Source: Allobaculum mucilyticum (lineage in GTDB: Bacteria > Bacillota_I > Bacilli_A > Erysipelotrichales > Erysipelotrichaceae). Taken from it: a stretch of DNA of 64,000 nucleotides. The notes below the pieces were generated by a model. The model searched no databases. It was not told where the DNA came from and was given only the letters and a program-made list of their open reading frames with translations. Of the stretch, positions 20,104 through 28,837 are shown piece by piece (the first letter of the stretch is position 1; each line of letters starts with the position of its first letter). The stretch covers positions 2,294,001 to 2,358,000 of the forward strand of contig NZ_CP078089.1 of NCBI RefSeq assembly GCF_022701195.1, read 5' to 3'. The translations under genes were made by a program, and so were the position numbers.

Positions 20104-22518
20104 TTATTCGAAGTTTTCGAGACCGTACCAGGCGACGCCTTCACCCTTCCAGCCAAGTTCTACCAGGTAGGTGTGCTCGTCGAAGTTCGTTGTGAAGTTA
20201 TGGCTTCCGGCTTTTGCGTTCGGGTTGTATTCACGCCATACTTCAACGGATTTCTTGTCATCGGAGTACCAGCCGATGCCCTCGTCTTTCCATCCGGCTT
20301 TAACCAGATAGTCTTTTTCACGGGAGCTCAGCGTGTAAACATGATCTCCGGCATTCGGGTTGTACAGACGATAAACAGGGGATTTGGACTGTTTCGGAGC
20401 AATCCATCCTACGCCCTCAGTTGTCCAGCCGACTTTAGCGAGGTAGTCGCGTTCTTTGGAGTTGCTGGTGTAGAAGTGTTCACCGGAGTTCGGGTTGTAC
20501 AGACGATACATTTCGATGCGGTTCGCATCGGATTTGGACTGATAAGTCAGACCGAATCCGCGTTTGTAAACGATATCTGTTGTGGAGTATTCTTTCTTGT
20601 CTTCGTCGTATTTGTAAACGTTGACAGGGAGCTGTCCGGAAGCACCAAATGTGCCCAGAGCAACTTCGATACCAGCCAGGATGTTTGGTCCGTAGGCTTC
20701 GTTAGCAGCTGTCGCGCCGCCGATGATGGCTTCAGTCGGGTCGACACCAGTTCCTTTGTTTCCGTATACAGCCATGACTGCATCCGCATTTGGATACCAC
20801 TGCGTGTCATATGGCTTATCTGCAGAGATGATGATGGTCTTTTTGCCTTTGGATTTGGCATAGTTCATGATCTCGTTTGGCATCTTGCTCGACCAGTGAT
20901 TTCCGCCCATGCGATCCGCTCTGGAGACTTCGGTAACTGCTGCAACATAGTCAGCAGCATCGATTTTTGCTTTTTCTTCGTCGGTCAGTTCTGTTTCGCC
21001 CATATAGACGAAGTAATCGAGTTTTGCTCCGTTTTCTACGGTTTCAGCTTCTTTGCCGCGGTTCCATGCCATGGAAACGAGGCCAGGTTCGTTGCTGTAA
21101 GGAGTAGCAACCAGTACGGTTGTGTCTGCTTTAACATCCATTGGCAGGACGTCGTCGTTGTTGCGGGTTACAGTAACAGCACGTGCAGAGATTTCACGTT
21201 CTGCCTGTTTGTTTTCTGCGCATCCGACAACTTCTTTTGCTTCTGCAAGAGAGTAGTCATCTTCTTTCCAGTCAAGGATACCCTTGCGGGCTTTCAGTGT
21301 CAGGATACGTGTGCAGGCGTCATTCAGACGTTCTTCAGTAAGCTTGCCGTTCTGGACTTCCTGTTCACAGTAGTCGATGACCGCATCGAGATCTTTCAGA
21401 TCGTCTTTGCAGTAGAGAACAGTCGGCATGCAGATCAGGTCTGCACCGGCTTCCATGGCAACAGCTGTACGCTGAGGCTGAGACCATGCTTTGGCAACGC
21501 CTTCCATGTTCATAGCGTCAGTAGAAACGACACCGTCGAATCCCATTTCGCCTTTGAGCAGGTCGGTGATGATTTTCTTAGAAAGGGTGGCTGGCAGCTG
21601 CTCTTCCTGATTGGTCAGATCAGAATGAAGTGTTGTGTTGTCGAGTGCCGGGTAAAGAATATGAGCGGTCATGATCATTTCGATGCCCTCACCGATCACG
21701 ACTTCGTAAGGTTTCAGTTCGTTGTTTTTAATTTCTTCAACCGTCTTGTTAACGATTGGCAGACCATAGTGGGAGTCAGTGGCAACATCGCCATGGCCAG
21801 GGAAGTGTTTCGCACATCCAATAATGTTGTATTCGCTCATACCGGCGATTTCAGCAGAAGCCATCTCACCAACTGCGACGGGATCATCACCATAGGAGCG
21901 GAGACCGATTACAGGGTTGTTCGGGTTGTTGTTGACGTCAACGGATGGGGCAAGGTCGGTGTTGATGCCAAGAACGGAAAGTTCGGAACCGATAATTTCG
22001 CCGACTTTTTTCGCATCTTCTGTATTTGCAGTAGCACCGAGAGCCATGTTTCCTGGCAGAGCTGTACCGGTACCAAGACGGGTTACGGAGCCGCCTTCCT
22101 GGTCAATCGTAATCAGCAGTGGCAGACCGCCGTCGCTGATTGCCGCTTTCTGAAGATCCATCGTCAGGTTATAGGACTGTTCAGTCTGCTGTACGTTGTT
22201 GGCAAACAGGATAACTGCACCAAAGTCATAATCAGCGATAATCTGAGCAACTTCATCGTTCATCGTTGTGAAGTCTGTTGCGGTATCATCCGTGGTTCCC
22301 CATTTACGGAAGTCAACCATGATCATCTGTTCGATTTTCTGACGAGTTGACATTTTGCTCAGAATGTCATCAACACGTGCCTGGATTGCTACGTCTGAAT
22401 CTGCATCTTCAGCGTGAATAGCAGGAGCGGATGTGAACACGATTGAGCAGGCTGCAGCACAACTCAGAGCAGCAGCCGCTGCGCGTCTGGCAGCAGTACG
22501 CAATTTTTGTTTCAGCAT
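20104..22518 (-). CDS. Secreted GH3 beta-N-acetylhexosaminidase with DUF5648-like repeats
   Basis: 804 residues. A signal peptide with a twin Arg/Lys start and an Ala-rich core ends near APAIHAED (residue 37). Residues about 45-400 are a GH3 barrel: the family signature KHFPGHGDVATDSHYGLP gives the catalytic His of NagZ-type enzymes, and GVVSTDAMNMEG the nucleophile Asp. A second alpha/beta domain follows (about 430-660). The C-terminus carries three repeats of the DUF5648 type (YRLYNPNSGEHFYTSN, YRLYNPNAGDHVYTLS and WREYNPNAKAGSHNFTTN, each ending in GW..EG..W), probably glycan or cell-wall binding. Expected to release GlcNAc from muropeptides or host glycans outside the cell. A long reverse-strand open frame (20173-22350) is a shadow. 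Confidence 0.9.
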   Translation of the reverse strand: MLKQKLRTAARRAAAAALSCAAACSIVFTSAPAIHAEDADSDVAIQARVDDILSKMSTRQKIEQMIMVDFRKWGTTDDTATDFTTMNDEVAQIIADYDFGAVILFANNVQQTEQSYNLTMDLQKAAISDGGLPLLITIDQEGGSVTRLGTGTALPGNMALGATANTEDAKKVGEIIGSELSVLGINTDLAPSVDVNNNPNNPVIGLRSYGDDPVAVGEMASAEIAGMSEYNIIGCAKHFPGHGDVATDSHYGLPIVNKTVEEIKNNELKPYEVVIGEGIEMIMTAHILYPALDNTTLHSDLTNQEEQLPATLSKKIITDLLKGEMGFDGVVSTDAMNMEGVAKAWSQPQRTAVAMEAGADLICMPTVLYCKDDLKDLDAVIDYCEQEVQNGKLTEERLNDACTRILTLKARKGILDWKEDDYSLAEAKEVVGCAENKQAEREISARAVTVTRNNDDVLPMDVKADTTVLVATPYSNEPGLVSMAWNRGKEAETVENGAKLDYFVYMGETELTDEEKAKIDAADYVAAVTEVSRADRMGGNHWSSKMPNEIMNYAKSKGKKTIIISADKPYDTQWYPNADAVMAVYGNKGTGVDPTEAIIGGATAANEAYGPNILAGIEVALGTFGASGQLPVNVYKYDEDKKEYSTTDIVYKRGFGLTYQSKSDANRIEMYRLYNPNSGEHFYTSNSKERDYLAKVGWTTEGVGWIAPKQSKSPVYRLYNPNAGDHVYTLSSREKDYLVKAGWKDEGIGWYSDDKKSVEVWREYNPNAKAGSHNFTTNFDEHTYLVELGWKGEGVAWYGLENFE

Positions 22519-23281
22519 ATCATTGTTCCTTTTCTTTTCGGGAGACGGAAGAAGGGAAGAAGCTGCGCCAACATTCAGATATCCCTTAACCGGCTCCTTT
22601 TCTTCAAGTTTAAACCTGAAAATAAATGGCTTTCAACGCTAAAAAATGGCAATATGCATAATTTCATTTACTAAAAAGTACAAGATTGCATCTAAATAGT
22701 AAAGAAGTATTCAAGGGATAAATTGATTTATCGAAAAGTATCCAGTCACTATCCAAATGGGTAATTCATGATCGTGATATTATAATTCGTTCAGTATTTC
22801 TGCAGAAGTGTATTCTGAATTTGTCATGACGATATAAATAGGGCGGTTTTACATTTCCGGATATATGTATATATCTTTCTGAAGCCAGATTTCTGTTCAG
22901 AATCAGGCAGAAAAGAGGCAAAATCACAGAAGGAACGCACATTTAGCAATGCTTCCGGCCGCCGGAAAAATATAAAAATAAAACAGAATTATCAAACTGA
23001 CAGCCAGACTCTAAAAACACAAATCTCTGTTCTGCCGTATTCAGAAAACTGCGAAAAGCGTTTAAGAACTGCCTGTTCTATCCTTACATCTTCTCAGTCT
23101 TCACTCTCGTCCGGTTTTACGCGTTCTAATGAGTCTTCACGCGTTCAATGCCGATCATCTCCTCTATGCCTCTTGCCAGAACCAGTCTGGCAGCGGGAAG
23201 TGTCAAATGAAAATTCTTACAAAAGTATAAAAATACAATAACAGCAATCAAATATCGACAGATGAGGACAATCTAAAATTT
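22519..23281. other. Long gene-free stretch upstream of GH3
   Basis: AT-rich up to about 22880, then mixed. On the - strand a weak TTGTAC-N17-TATGCA pair near 22640-22690 could drive the GH3 gene. I see no gene, no RNA structure I know and no repeats other than scattered AAAAGTA. It ends at the putative left end of the insertion sequence. Confidence 0.4.
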
Positions 23282-23363
23282 CTTGAGGTGGGCACAGGCC
23301 TATAAAGTTTTCTGAGGTGCGAACCTCAAAAGACTAAGGCGACCTTTAAAGCTTCGTGAGGCT

Positions 23364-23441
23364 GGGGGGAGGGGTCAGCTGAAGGGGGGCATTAGACATA
23401 GCTCGGACCATGCCCCCCTGGAAGCTGACACCTCCCCCCCC
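23364..23441. repeat. Very strong GC-rich hairpin inside the IS left end
   Basis: Left arm 23364-23392 (GGGGGGAGGGGTCAGCT, then GGGGGGCAT) pairs almost perfectly with right arm 23410-23441 (ATGCCCCCC, AGCTGAC, CCTCCCCCC), leaving a 17-nt loop. A stem of about 29 bp with G6/C6 runs is far larger than a terminator. It lies 160 bp before the first IS gene and could block readthrough transcription or act as a transposition substrate. Confidence 0.85.
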
Positions 23442-23600
23442 TATCCATTTTCTTGAGGTTTTCGCCTCTCTGAGACTTATGGGTATTGAAAGAGCTTTCC
23501 GCACGAAATACAGTTAGGAGTAACAAAGCGTAAAAAAGGACGAAACCCCATTTGAAGTTGGCGACACAAAAGGTTTCGTCCTGCCCAGAAAGGCATCTAT

Positions 23601-24152
23601 ATGATAACAATAGGGCAGGCCCTTAACAACGATCTCCTTAAAAATACAGATTCGGATCCGACTGCTATCCAACATCACCTTCAGTCTGAATACAACCAGG
23701 ACTACGGTCATTTTATGGCTGGTCATCCTGTCTGCCCTGATTGCGGACATCGACTGTACCGCCATGACACATGCAACAGAAGTGTTAAGATCCAATCGGC
23801 GCAAACCGTAGTAAGCCTTACTATCCGCCGAGTCCATTACCCTCATTGCGGCAGAACCCATCGTGTTCTGCCGCTTTTCGTCATTCCCAGCTTCCAGATC
23901 TGCAGCGACACCGCTGCTGAAATCATTGAGCTTCACAACAGTGGAAAGCCAGTTTCCAAGCAGTCCAACGGACTGGTTGATGCATCGACGGCCTACCGCT
24001 TTCTAAACCAGATGAAGAAGCGCTTTTCTGCCGTTCTTAAACGACTGCGCACTTTCAACGATCTATTCACATGTTCCGCAGTAAAAATCGGTCCTTACCT
24101 GATGATTTCTCCTGGATTTCTGCATTTTTCGATTTTTCAACCTATAACGTGA
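23601..24152 (+). CDS. DUF6431-like zinc-ribbon protein of the IS
   Basis: 183 residues. The first zinc ribbon CPDCGHRLYRHDTC is followed by VKIQSAQTVVSLTIRRVHYPHCGRTHRVLPLFVIPS, the hallmark of the DUF6431 group, which I recall as small transposon-associated proteins near ISL3-type transposases. The C-terminal third has a helix-turn-helix-like STAYRFLNQMKKRFSAVLKRL. It stops 50 bp before the transposase. Probable roles are DNA-end recognition or regulation of transposition; unproven. The abrupt hydrophobic end (FLHFSIFQPIT) may mean slight truncation. Confidence 0.65.
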   Translation: MITIGQALNNDLLKNTDSDPTAIQHHLQSEYNQDYGHFMAGHPVCPDCGHRLYRHDTCNRSVKIQSAQTVVSLTIRRVHYPHCGRTHRVLPLFVIPSFQICSDTAAEIIELHNSGKPVSKQSNGLVDASTAYRFLNQMKKRFSAVLKRLRTFNDLFTCSAVKIGPYLMISPGFLHFSIFQPIT

Positions 24153-24203
24153 CGCGTCATTTCTCCTCTTATGAGAATCTGCCCTCACTAAGGAGGAAGG
24201 ACT

Positions 24204-25652
24204 ATGCGCAAGAAGGCAGAAACCCGTAATGTAGCGATAACTTCTCTCGAAAATTCCGTTCTTGAGCTCTATGGACTAGATCAGAACGCCGTCGAGAGTC
24301 TTTCGTCTACCAATCTGGGTGATTTAGTCATTATCAACGTCACTTTAAAACCGGATTATCCACCCTGTCCAAGATGCGGACATGAGCATCCGAATGTCTG
24401 TAACTACGTGGACAAAACAATAACTCATTCAATTCTTCATAACTGCCGCTGTCAGATTAACTATCATGCCCGCCGCTATAAATGTCCGGTATGTAATCGT
24501 ACCTGGTATGAATTTAATCCATTCGTTTTCAAGAAGCAGAGGATCTCGGTCTCTACTGTCGTATGCGTCCTCGAGGAAATGAGAGACCCAGCCGTAACAT
24601 TTACATCAGTCGCCAAGCGCTATAATCTCTCGCCTACGACTGTTCAGCACATCTTCGACGATCATGTCCAGATCCCCAAAGCGACAACGCTTCCCCGCGT
24701 GCTGCAGCTTGACGAGACTTATTCCTTTAAGTCGGGAACCTCAGTCTATGTATGCATGCTTCTGGACTACGACACACAGACCGCTGTTGATCTGCTTCCC
24801 AGCCGGAAAAAGCAGGATCTTATCGACTTCTTCAGCAGTTTCCCGCTGGAAGAGAGACAAAAAGTTCGGTTTATTGCAGCGGATATGTACGAGACTTACA
24901 GGGTTGTCTGTAAAAAGTTCTTTCCAGACGCGATCTATGCCTGTGACAGGTTCCATGTGATGCAGGAATTCAACAGGCGACTGACTGAGGTCCGCATCCG
25001 GACGATGAAAGGCACCCTGAAAGGGTCCGATGAATATTACCTTCTGAAACACCAGAATCACCTTCTCGGAATTAAGCCCAATGCAAAAAAGAGGATTAAA
25101 AATCCAGATCCATATTCGAAGAAGAAAGATATTTGGGTAAACGTATTTGATCCGAACGGTGAACGCACCTGCAATGCCCACTTCAAGACGTGGTTAAACG
25201 AGTATGAGCTCCGTGAGCTTCTGCTGAGTATCAGCGATGATCTTACGGAAGCCTATGAAATGCGAAATACCCTGAGCGAGTTCTTTAGAAATGGAACAAA
25301 GGTGGATGCCGCCGATCGGCTGCAGGTCATTCTCGCAGATCTTAACCGGTCCCAGGTTAAGGAACTTAACGCATTCGGACAGACTGTAGTCAACTGGTTC
25401 AGGGAGATCGTTAATTCTTTCGAGATCGTCAAGACGGAGTACGTCGTTGACAAGAAGAACGGAAAAGCTCGAAGGAAGGATCACCGGCTGACTTCTTCTA
25501 TGATCGAAAATCGAAACAAACTCGTGAAACAGATCAAGAACAACGCGAATGGATACACGAACTGGAAGCGATTCAGAAATCGCGTCCTGTACGTATTGAA
25601 TCGGCCAGCCTTTAGATTGGAGCCGTTCGAGAAAGAAGACAAGGGAACGTAA
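24204..25652 (+). CDS. ISL3-family transposase
   Basis: 482 residues, full length for the family. It has an N-terminal zinc finger (CPRCGHEH with a later CPVC), a helix-turn-helix (VTFTSVAKRYNLSPTTVQHIFDDH), and a DDE catalytic core with LQLDETYSFK, FIAADMYETY, YACDRFHVMQEFN and the final Glu in SSMIENRNKLVKQIKNNANGY. It starts at an ATG after AGGAGGAAGGACT. Cuts and pastes or copies the IS at its ends. No stop or frameshift is seen, so the element may be active. Confidence 0.93.
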   Translation: MRKKAETRNVAITSLENSVLELYGLDQNAVESLSSTNLGDLVIINVTLKPDYPPCPRCGHEHPNVCNYVDKTITHSILHNCRCQINYHARRYKCPVCNRTWYEFNPFVFKKQRISVSTVVCVLEEMRDPAVTFTSVAKRYNLSPTTVQHIFDDHVQIPKATTLPRVLQLDETYSFKSGTSVYVCMLLDYDTQTAVDLLPSRKKQDLIDFFSSFPLEERQKVRFIAADMYETYRVVCKKFFPDAIYACDRFHVMQEFNRRLTEVRIRTMKGTLKGSDEYYLLKHQNHLLGIKPNAKKRIKNPDPYSKKKDIWVNVFDPNGERTCNAHFKTWLNEYELRELLLSISDDLTEAYEMRNTLSEFFRNGTKVDAADRLQVILADLNRSQVKELNAFGQTVVNWFREIVNSFEIVKTEYVVDKKNGKARRKDHRLTSSMIENRNKLVKQIKNNANGYTNWKRFRNRVLYVLNRPAFRLEPFEKEDKGT

Positions 25653-25705
25653 TGACAGTCCAGGTTCCCCTTTAAACAAAAATGAGGTTTTGAAACCTCA
25701 AGCCT

Positions 25706-26194
25706 TTGAAAAGCTCGCAGGTATCAAAACCTCAACAAAATTTAGAGCGCCCCAAAAAATCCGTTGATGTCATCGCAAAGGAAGTCATCAACGGAAAATG
25801 GGGCAACGGAGATGATCGGAAGAACCGGCTGACCGGTGCCGGATACGACTACAATGCCATTCATGCAAAGGTCAACGAGCTGCTGGGGCAGAAAGCGAAA
25901 CCTGCTGCTCCGGCAAAGAAGTCTAACGATGTGATTGCCCAGGAAGTTATTAACGGTAAGTGGGGTAATGGAAACGACCGGATCAACCGTTTGAAAGCTG
26001 CCGGTTATGATCCGACTGCTATTCAGGCTCTTGTTAATCAGAAACTGGGAGCAGGAAAAAAGAGCATTGATACGGTCGCCCGAGAGGTCATTGCGGGAAA
26101 ATGGGGTAATGGTCAGGACAGAGTAAACCGACTGAAGAAAGCCGGTTATGATCCGGCAAGCGTGCAGAAGCGCGTAAACGAGATTCTGAAATAG
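25706..26194 (+). pseudogene. CW_7-repeat lysin fragment fused to the IS end
   Basis: Three copies of the Cpl-7-type cell-wall-binding repeat (CW_7): SVDVIAKEVINGKWGNGDDR, NDVIAQEVINGKWGNGNDR and SIDTVAREVIAGKWGNGQDR, each followed by NRL..AGYD...... VN..L. Such repeats form the C-terminal, peptidoglycan-binding half of phage or bacterial lysozymes and amidases. The catalytic half is missing. The frame opens at a TTG inside the IS right end, and restoring the pre-insertion sequence gives a stop just upstream (TAA), so the lost half was not simply split by the IS. Presumably the remnant endolysin of the eroded prophage to the right. Expression would need an IS-borne promoter. Confidence 0.75.
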
Positions 26195-26308
26195 CGACAA
26201 GTCAGAATTTGATTAATTCAAAAAGCTAACAGAACCTATATGGAAATAGAGAACTGCTAGCTTGAAATCGCTTTCAATATTAACGATTAATATTGTTTAA
26301 CATCCATT

Positions 26309-26674
26309 TTAATCAGTGAGATCATCTATAGCGTCCATGTCATAAATATTAATCAAAACAGTCATATCATGACTGCACGTGATTCGCACTACGTCCCCAA
26401 TTTTTGGAGTATAGCTCGTCGATTTAAAATCTTTCAGTTCAAAACAATAGCAATTTGTTGAAAGTGGAAGATCAACATTTGATTCATCTGGAATAACAGT
26501 TATACAGAAATCCTTCTCTCCAGCTGATATTACATTTCCTGTTAGATAGTAGGCAGTTGATCTCCCGTGATCAGCTATATACTGTATGCCGAGTACTGTC
26601 AGAATGCATAACCCTATGACGGCTAATACCTGAAAAATTAAACTTCTATCATTACCAGATAATTGTCGTCGCAT
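26309..26674 (-). CDS. Small membrane protein of unknown function
   Basis: About 121 residues from the internal ATG (MRRQLSGNDRS). One membrane helix (LIFQVLAVIGLCILTVLGIQYIA, about residues 14-36) and an extracellular beta-rich part (YYLTGNVISAGEKDFCITVIP ... YTPKIGDVVRITCSHDMTVLINIYD) reminiscent of a small OB-like fold. AT-rich compared with its neighbours. No family recognised. The start could instead lie at 26716. Confidence 0.45.
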   Translation of the reverse strand: MRRQLSGNDRSLIFQVLAVIGLCILTVLGIQYIADHGRSTAYYLTGNVISAGEKDFCITVIPDESNVDLPLSTNCYCFELKDFKSTSYTPKIGDVVRITCSHDMTVLINIYDMDAIDDLTD

Positions 26675-26822
26675 AATTCGAGTTGATCTCAATTCCCCTG
26701 TTCCCCCATCCATCATTTACTATATTGTACATTCTATTTTCAAATTGCGAGCTCCCGGTTTTTCCAATTTTGATCAGACCAGGAACTACCGCCGACATTA
26801 CATATAATATTCCTCTGGCCAT
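26652..26822 (-). pseudogene. Truncated GIY-YIG (T5orf172-like) nuclease fragment
   Basis: From ATG 26822 (GGAGG just upstream) the frame reads ARGILYVMSAVVPGLIKIGKTG...FENRMYNIVNDGW, the start of the small GIY-YIG proteins common in Bacillota mobile elements, with the Y..V..KIG.T core and Arg of the second motif. After about 38 residues homology ends and the frame stops at 26652, overlapping the membrane protein gene in another frame. The catalytic Glu half is missing. Either a recombination scar or a frameshift in the G-rich GGGGGAACAGGGG. Confidence 0.55.
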
Positions 26823-26933
26823 ATTCCTCCATCTTACCATCCAGATTCTGTTTTTTGAAAGAATCTGGATTTTTTCTTTTTCCTGTCACAAACCTACCCT
26901 CCTCACGGCTACCCAGTGAAGGAGGTAATCACC

Positions 26934-27202
26934 ATAGATGAATTCCAAAAGAACTTCTCAACGTTCTGAATAGAATTGCCAACTCGCTTCAAGCACCAGC
27001 ACATGCTCCTGCTAGTTCTACTCCACCTGAACAGCCAAAGCTCACGCTTGAAGAAGTCCGAGCCATTCTCGCTGAAAAATCCCGGTCCGGTTTTACAGCA
27101 AAGATTCAGCTGCTGCTTGAAAAGTATGGTGCAAGCAAACTTTCCAAGATTGATGCTGGACACTATCAGGCTCTTGTCAAAGATGTGGAGGAGCTGAAAT
27201 GA
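26934..27202 (+). pseudogene. Small phage-type gene upstream of DUF2800, frameshifted
   Basis: AAGGAGG (26919-26925) sits 8 nt before ATA 26934 where an ATG would be expected. DEFQK is followed, after one missing base in the A run at 26947-26950, by ELLNVLNRIANSLQAPAHAP, a Pro/Ala linker and TLEEVRAILAEKSRSGFTAKIQLLLEKYGASKLSKID, ending EELK. The stop overlaps the DUF2800 start (ATGA). Similar proteins of about 90 residues commonly precede DUF2800 in Bacillota phages and are sometimes annotated as 'rrp5-like'. The frame has no usable start codon because of the indel. Confidence 0.6.
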
Positions 27203-28308
27203 GTCATAGCATACTTTCTCCATCCTCGTCCCATCGTTGGCTTCATTGTACGCCATCCGCAAGGCTTGAAGAACCCTATCCGGATACTTCCGGTCTTGCA
27301 GCCAAAGAAGGAACAGCCGCTCATGCCCTGTGTGAGTACAAGCTGAAGACAGCGCTCGGCATGAAGTCGACTCGTCCCGAATCTGATTTCCAGGATGAAG
27401 CAATGGAACAGCACTCGGACGAATACGTCTCCTGGATTCTGGAAACTATCAAGGACGAGGTCAAGCCAGTCATCATGATTGAACAAAAGCTGGACCTCTC
27501 TGACTACGTTCCAGAAGGATTTGGTACAGCCGATTGCATTATCGCCAGCGGAAACAAGCTGCATGTGGTCGACTTCAAGTACGGCCTGGGCGTGTTGGTC
27601 AATGCAGAAAACAATACCCAAATGATGCTGTATGCACTTGGTGCCCTGGAACTGTTCGATAGCATTTACGACATTGAAACCATCGAAATGACAATATTCC
27701 AACCACGCAAAGAAAACATCAGCTCCTGGACCATCACACCCGATGAGCTAAAAACCTGGGCTTATGAGATTCTCAAGCCCAATGCAGAACTTGCCTTTAA
27801 CGGTGAAGGTGAACTTTGCAACGGTTCCTGGTGCCAGTTTTGCAAAGCCGCAGCCAAATGCAGAAAACGCGCTGAAGCCGCTCTGGAACTGGCCAAGGAT
27901 GAATTCAAAGATCCCACCAGCCTCTCCGATGAAGAAATCGAGCAGATTCTTCCAAAGCTGGATGATCTGATCAAATGGGCGGAAGAGATCAAAGACTACG
28001 CCCAACTGAAAGCGCTGAAGGGCAAAAAGTGGAGTGGCTTCAAGCTAGTCGCTGGCCGTTCCAATCGCAAGTACGTGAGTGAAGCCAAAGTCATCGCGGC
28101 TTGTCAGGCAGCCGGATTCACAGACATCTATAAGAAAAGTCTGAGAACCATCACAGATATGGAAAAAGTCATGACCAAGCCCGTCTTCCAGGAGATTCTA
28201 GGAAACCTGGTCACCAAACCAGTCGGAAAACCAACCCTGGTCCCTGTCTCAGACAAACGAAAAGAAATCGAATTTACGGAGGAAACTGAAAATGAAAGCA
28301 AACACTAA
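27199..28308 (+). CDS. DUF2800 family (RecB/Cas4-like nuclease fold) phage protein
   Basis: 369 residues. The start SHSILSPSSSHRWLHCTPSARLEE..., then GTAAHALCE, VDFKYGLGV and the cluster of Cys near CNGSWCQFCKAAAKCRKRA, define DUF2800, a PD-(D/E)xK/RecB-type nuclease family with an iron-sulphur-like Cys set, found in the replication/recombination cassettes of siphophages. Asp and Lys of VDFKYG are the predicted catalytic residues. Overlaps the small gene before it (ATGA) and DUF2815 after it (17 bp), so it is translated as part of an operon with the single-strand-binding protein and polymerase. Confidence 0.88.
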   Translation: MSHSILSPSSSHRWLHCTPSARLEEPYPDTSGLAAKEGTAAHALCEYKLKTALGMKSTRPESDFQDEAMEQHSDEYVSWILETIKDEVKPVIMIEQKLDLSDYVPEGFGTADCIIASGNKLHVVDFKYGLGVLVNAENNTQMMLYALGALELFDSIYDIETIEMTIFQPRKENISSWTITPDELKTWAYEILKPNAELAFNGEGELCNGSWCQFCKAAAKCRKRAEAALELAKDEFKDPTSLSDEEIEQILPKLDDLIKWAEEIKDYAQLKALKGKKWSGFKLVAGRSNRKYVSEAKVIAACQAAGFTDIYKKSLRTITDMEKVMTKPVFQEILGNLVTKPVGKPTLVPVSDKRKEIEFTEETENESKH

Positions 28309-28837
28309 AGTCGTAACCGGTAAAGAAACCCGCCTGTCCTACTTCAACGGATGGAAACCCATCTCCATCAATGGCGGAGATGAAAAATACTCTACCCAGA
28401 TCCTGATCCTCAAGGATGACCTGGATACACTGGCCGCTATTGAAAAAGCGGTAGATGCAGCCATCGAAAACGGTCTGGCCAAATTCGGAGGCAAGAAACC
28501 AAACAAACAGGCCATCAAACTCCCGCTGCGTGATGGTGATATCGAACGAGACGATGACGTCTACAAAGGCCACTACTTCCTGAACGCTTCCAGCATGGAA
28601 GCTCCACAGATCGTTGACCGTCACGTACAGCCAATCCTTGACCAGAGCGAAGTCTACTCCGGCTGCTATGCCAGAGTGTCTCTGAACTTCTATGCGTTCA
28701 ACACCAACGGCAACAAAGGTGTCGCCTGCGGTCTTGGCAATATTCAAAAGATCAAAGACGGTCCTCGGCTGGGCGGCAGAACAACCGCAAACGACGACTT
28801 CGTCAGTGAGGATGCCGACGATGACTTCCTCTCGTAG
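28292..28837 (+). CDS. DUF2815 family single-strand DNA-binding-like protein
   Basis: 181 residues. TRLSYFNGWKPISINGGDEKYSTQILI, then PLRDGD and GHYFLNASSMEAPQIVD, match DUF2815, an OB-fold protein adjacent to DUF2800 and DNA polymerase in phages, thought to bind single-stranded DNA. The acidic tail (NDDFVSEDADDDFLS) is typical of SSB-like proteins that recruit partners. Overlaps its neighbours by 17 bp on both sides. Confidence 0.88.
   Translation: MKANTKVVTGKETRLSYFNGWKPISINGGDEKYSTQILILKDDLDTLAAIEKAVDAAIENGLAKFGGKKPNKQAIKLPLRDGDIERDDDVYKGHYFLNASSMEAPQIVDRHVQPILDQSEVYSGCYARVSLNFYAFNTNGNKGVACGLGNIQKIKDGPRLGGRTTANDDFVSEDADDDFLS

Larger units (their letters stand above)
23282..25736 (+). mobile_element. 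ISL3-family insertion sequence (putative limits)
   Basis: It contains a DUF6431-like gene and an ISL3 transposase gene. Limits are proposed from two signs: AAAATTT immediately outside both ends (23275-23281 and 25737-25743), a possible 7-bp target duplication; and similar end architecture, TTGAGG at the tip followed within about 35 bp by a GAGGT...AACCTC palindrome at both ends. The ends are not a clean long inverted repeat, and ISL3 elements usually duplicate 8 bp, so the borders are approximate. Confidence 0.6.

Noticed and set aside
20173-22350. 725-codon open frame antisense to the GH3 gene
   Set aside because: Its composition is rich in Phe, Val and Cys as expected of a shadow frame, it has no ribosome site or domain, and the opposite strand has a clear enzyme with catalytic motifs.
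26262-26277. Perfect CcpA-type cre sequence TTGAAATCGCTTTCAA
   Set aside because: It fits the consensus but lies between the ends of two convergent genes, 3' of both, so a regulatory role is unlikely.
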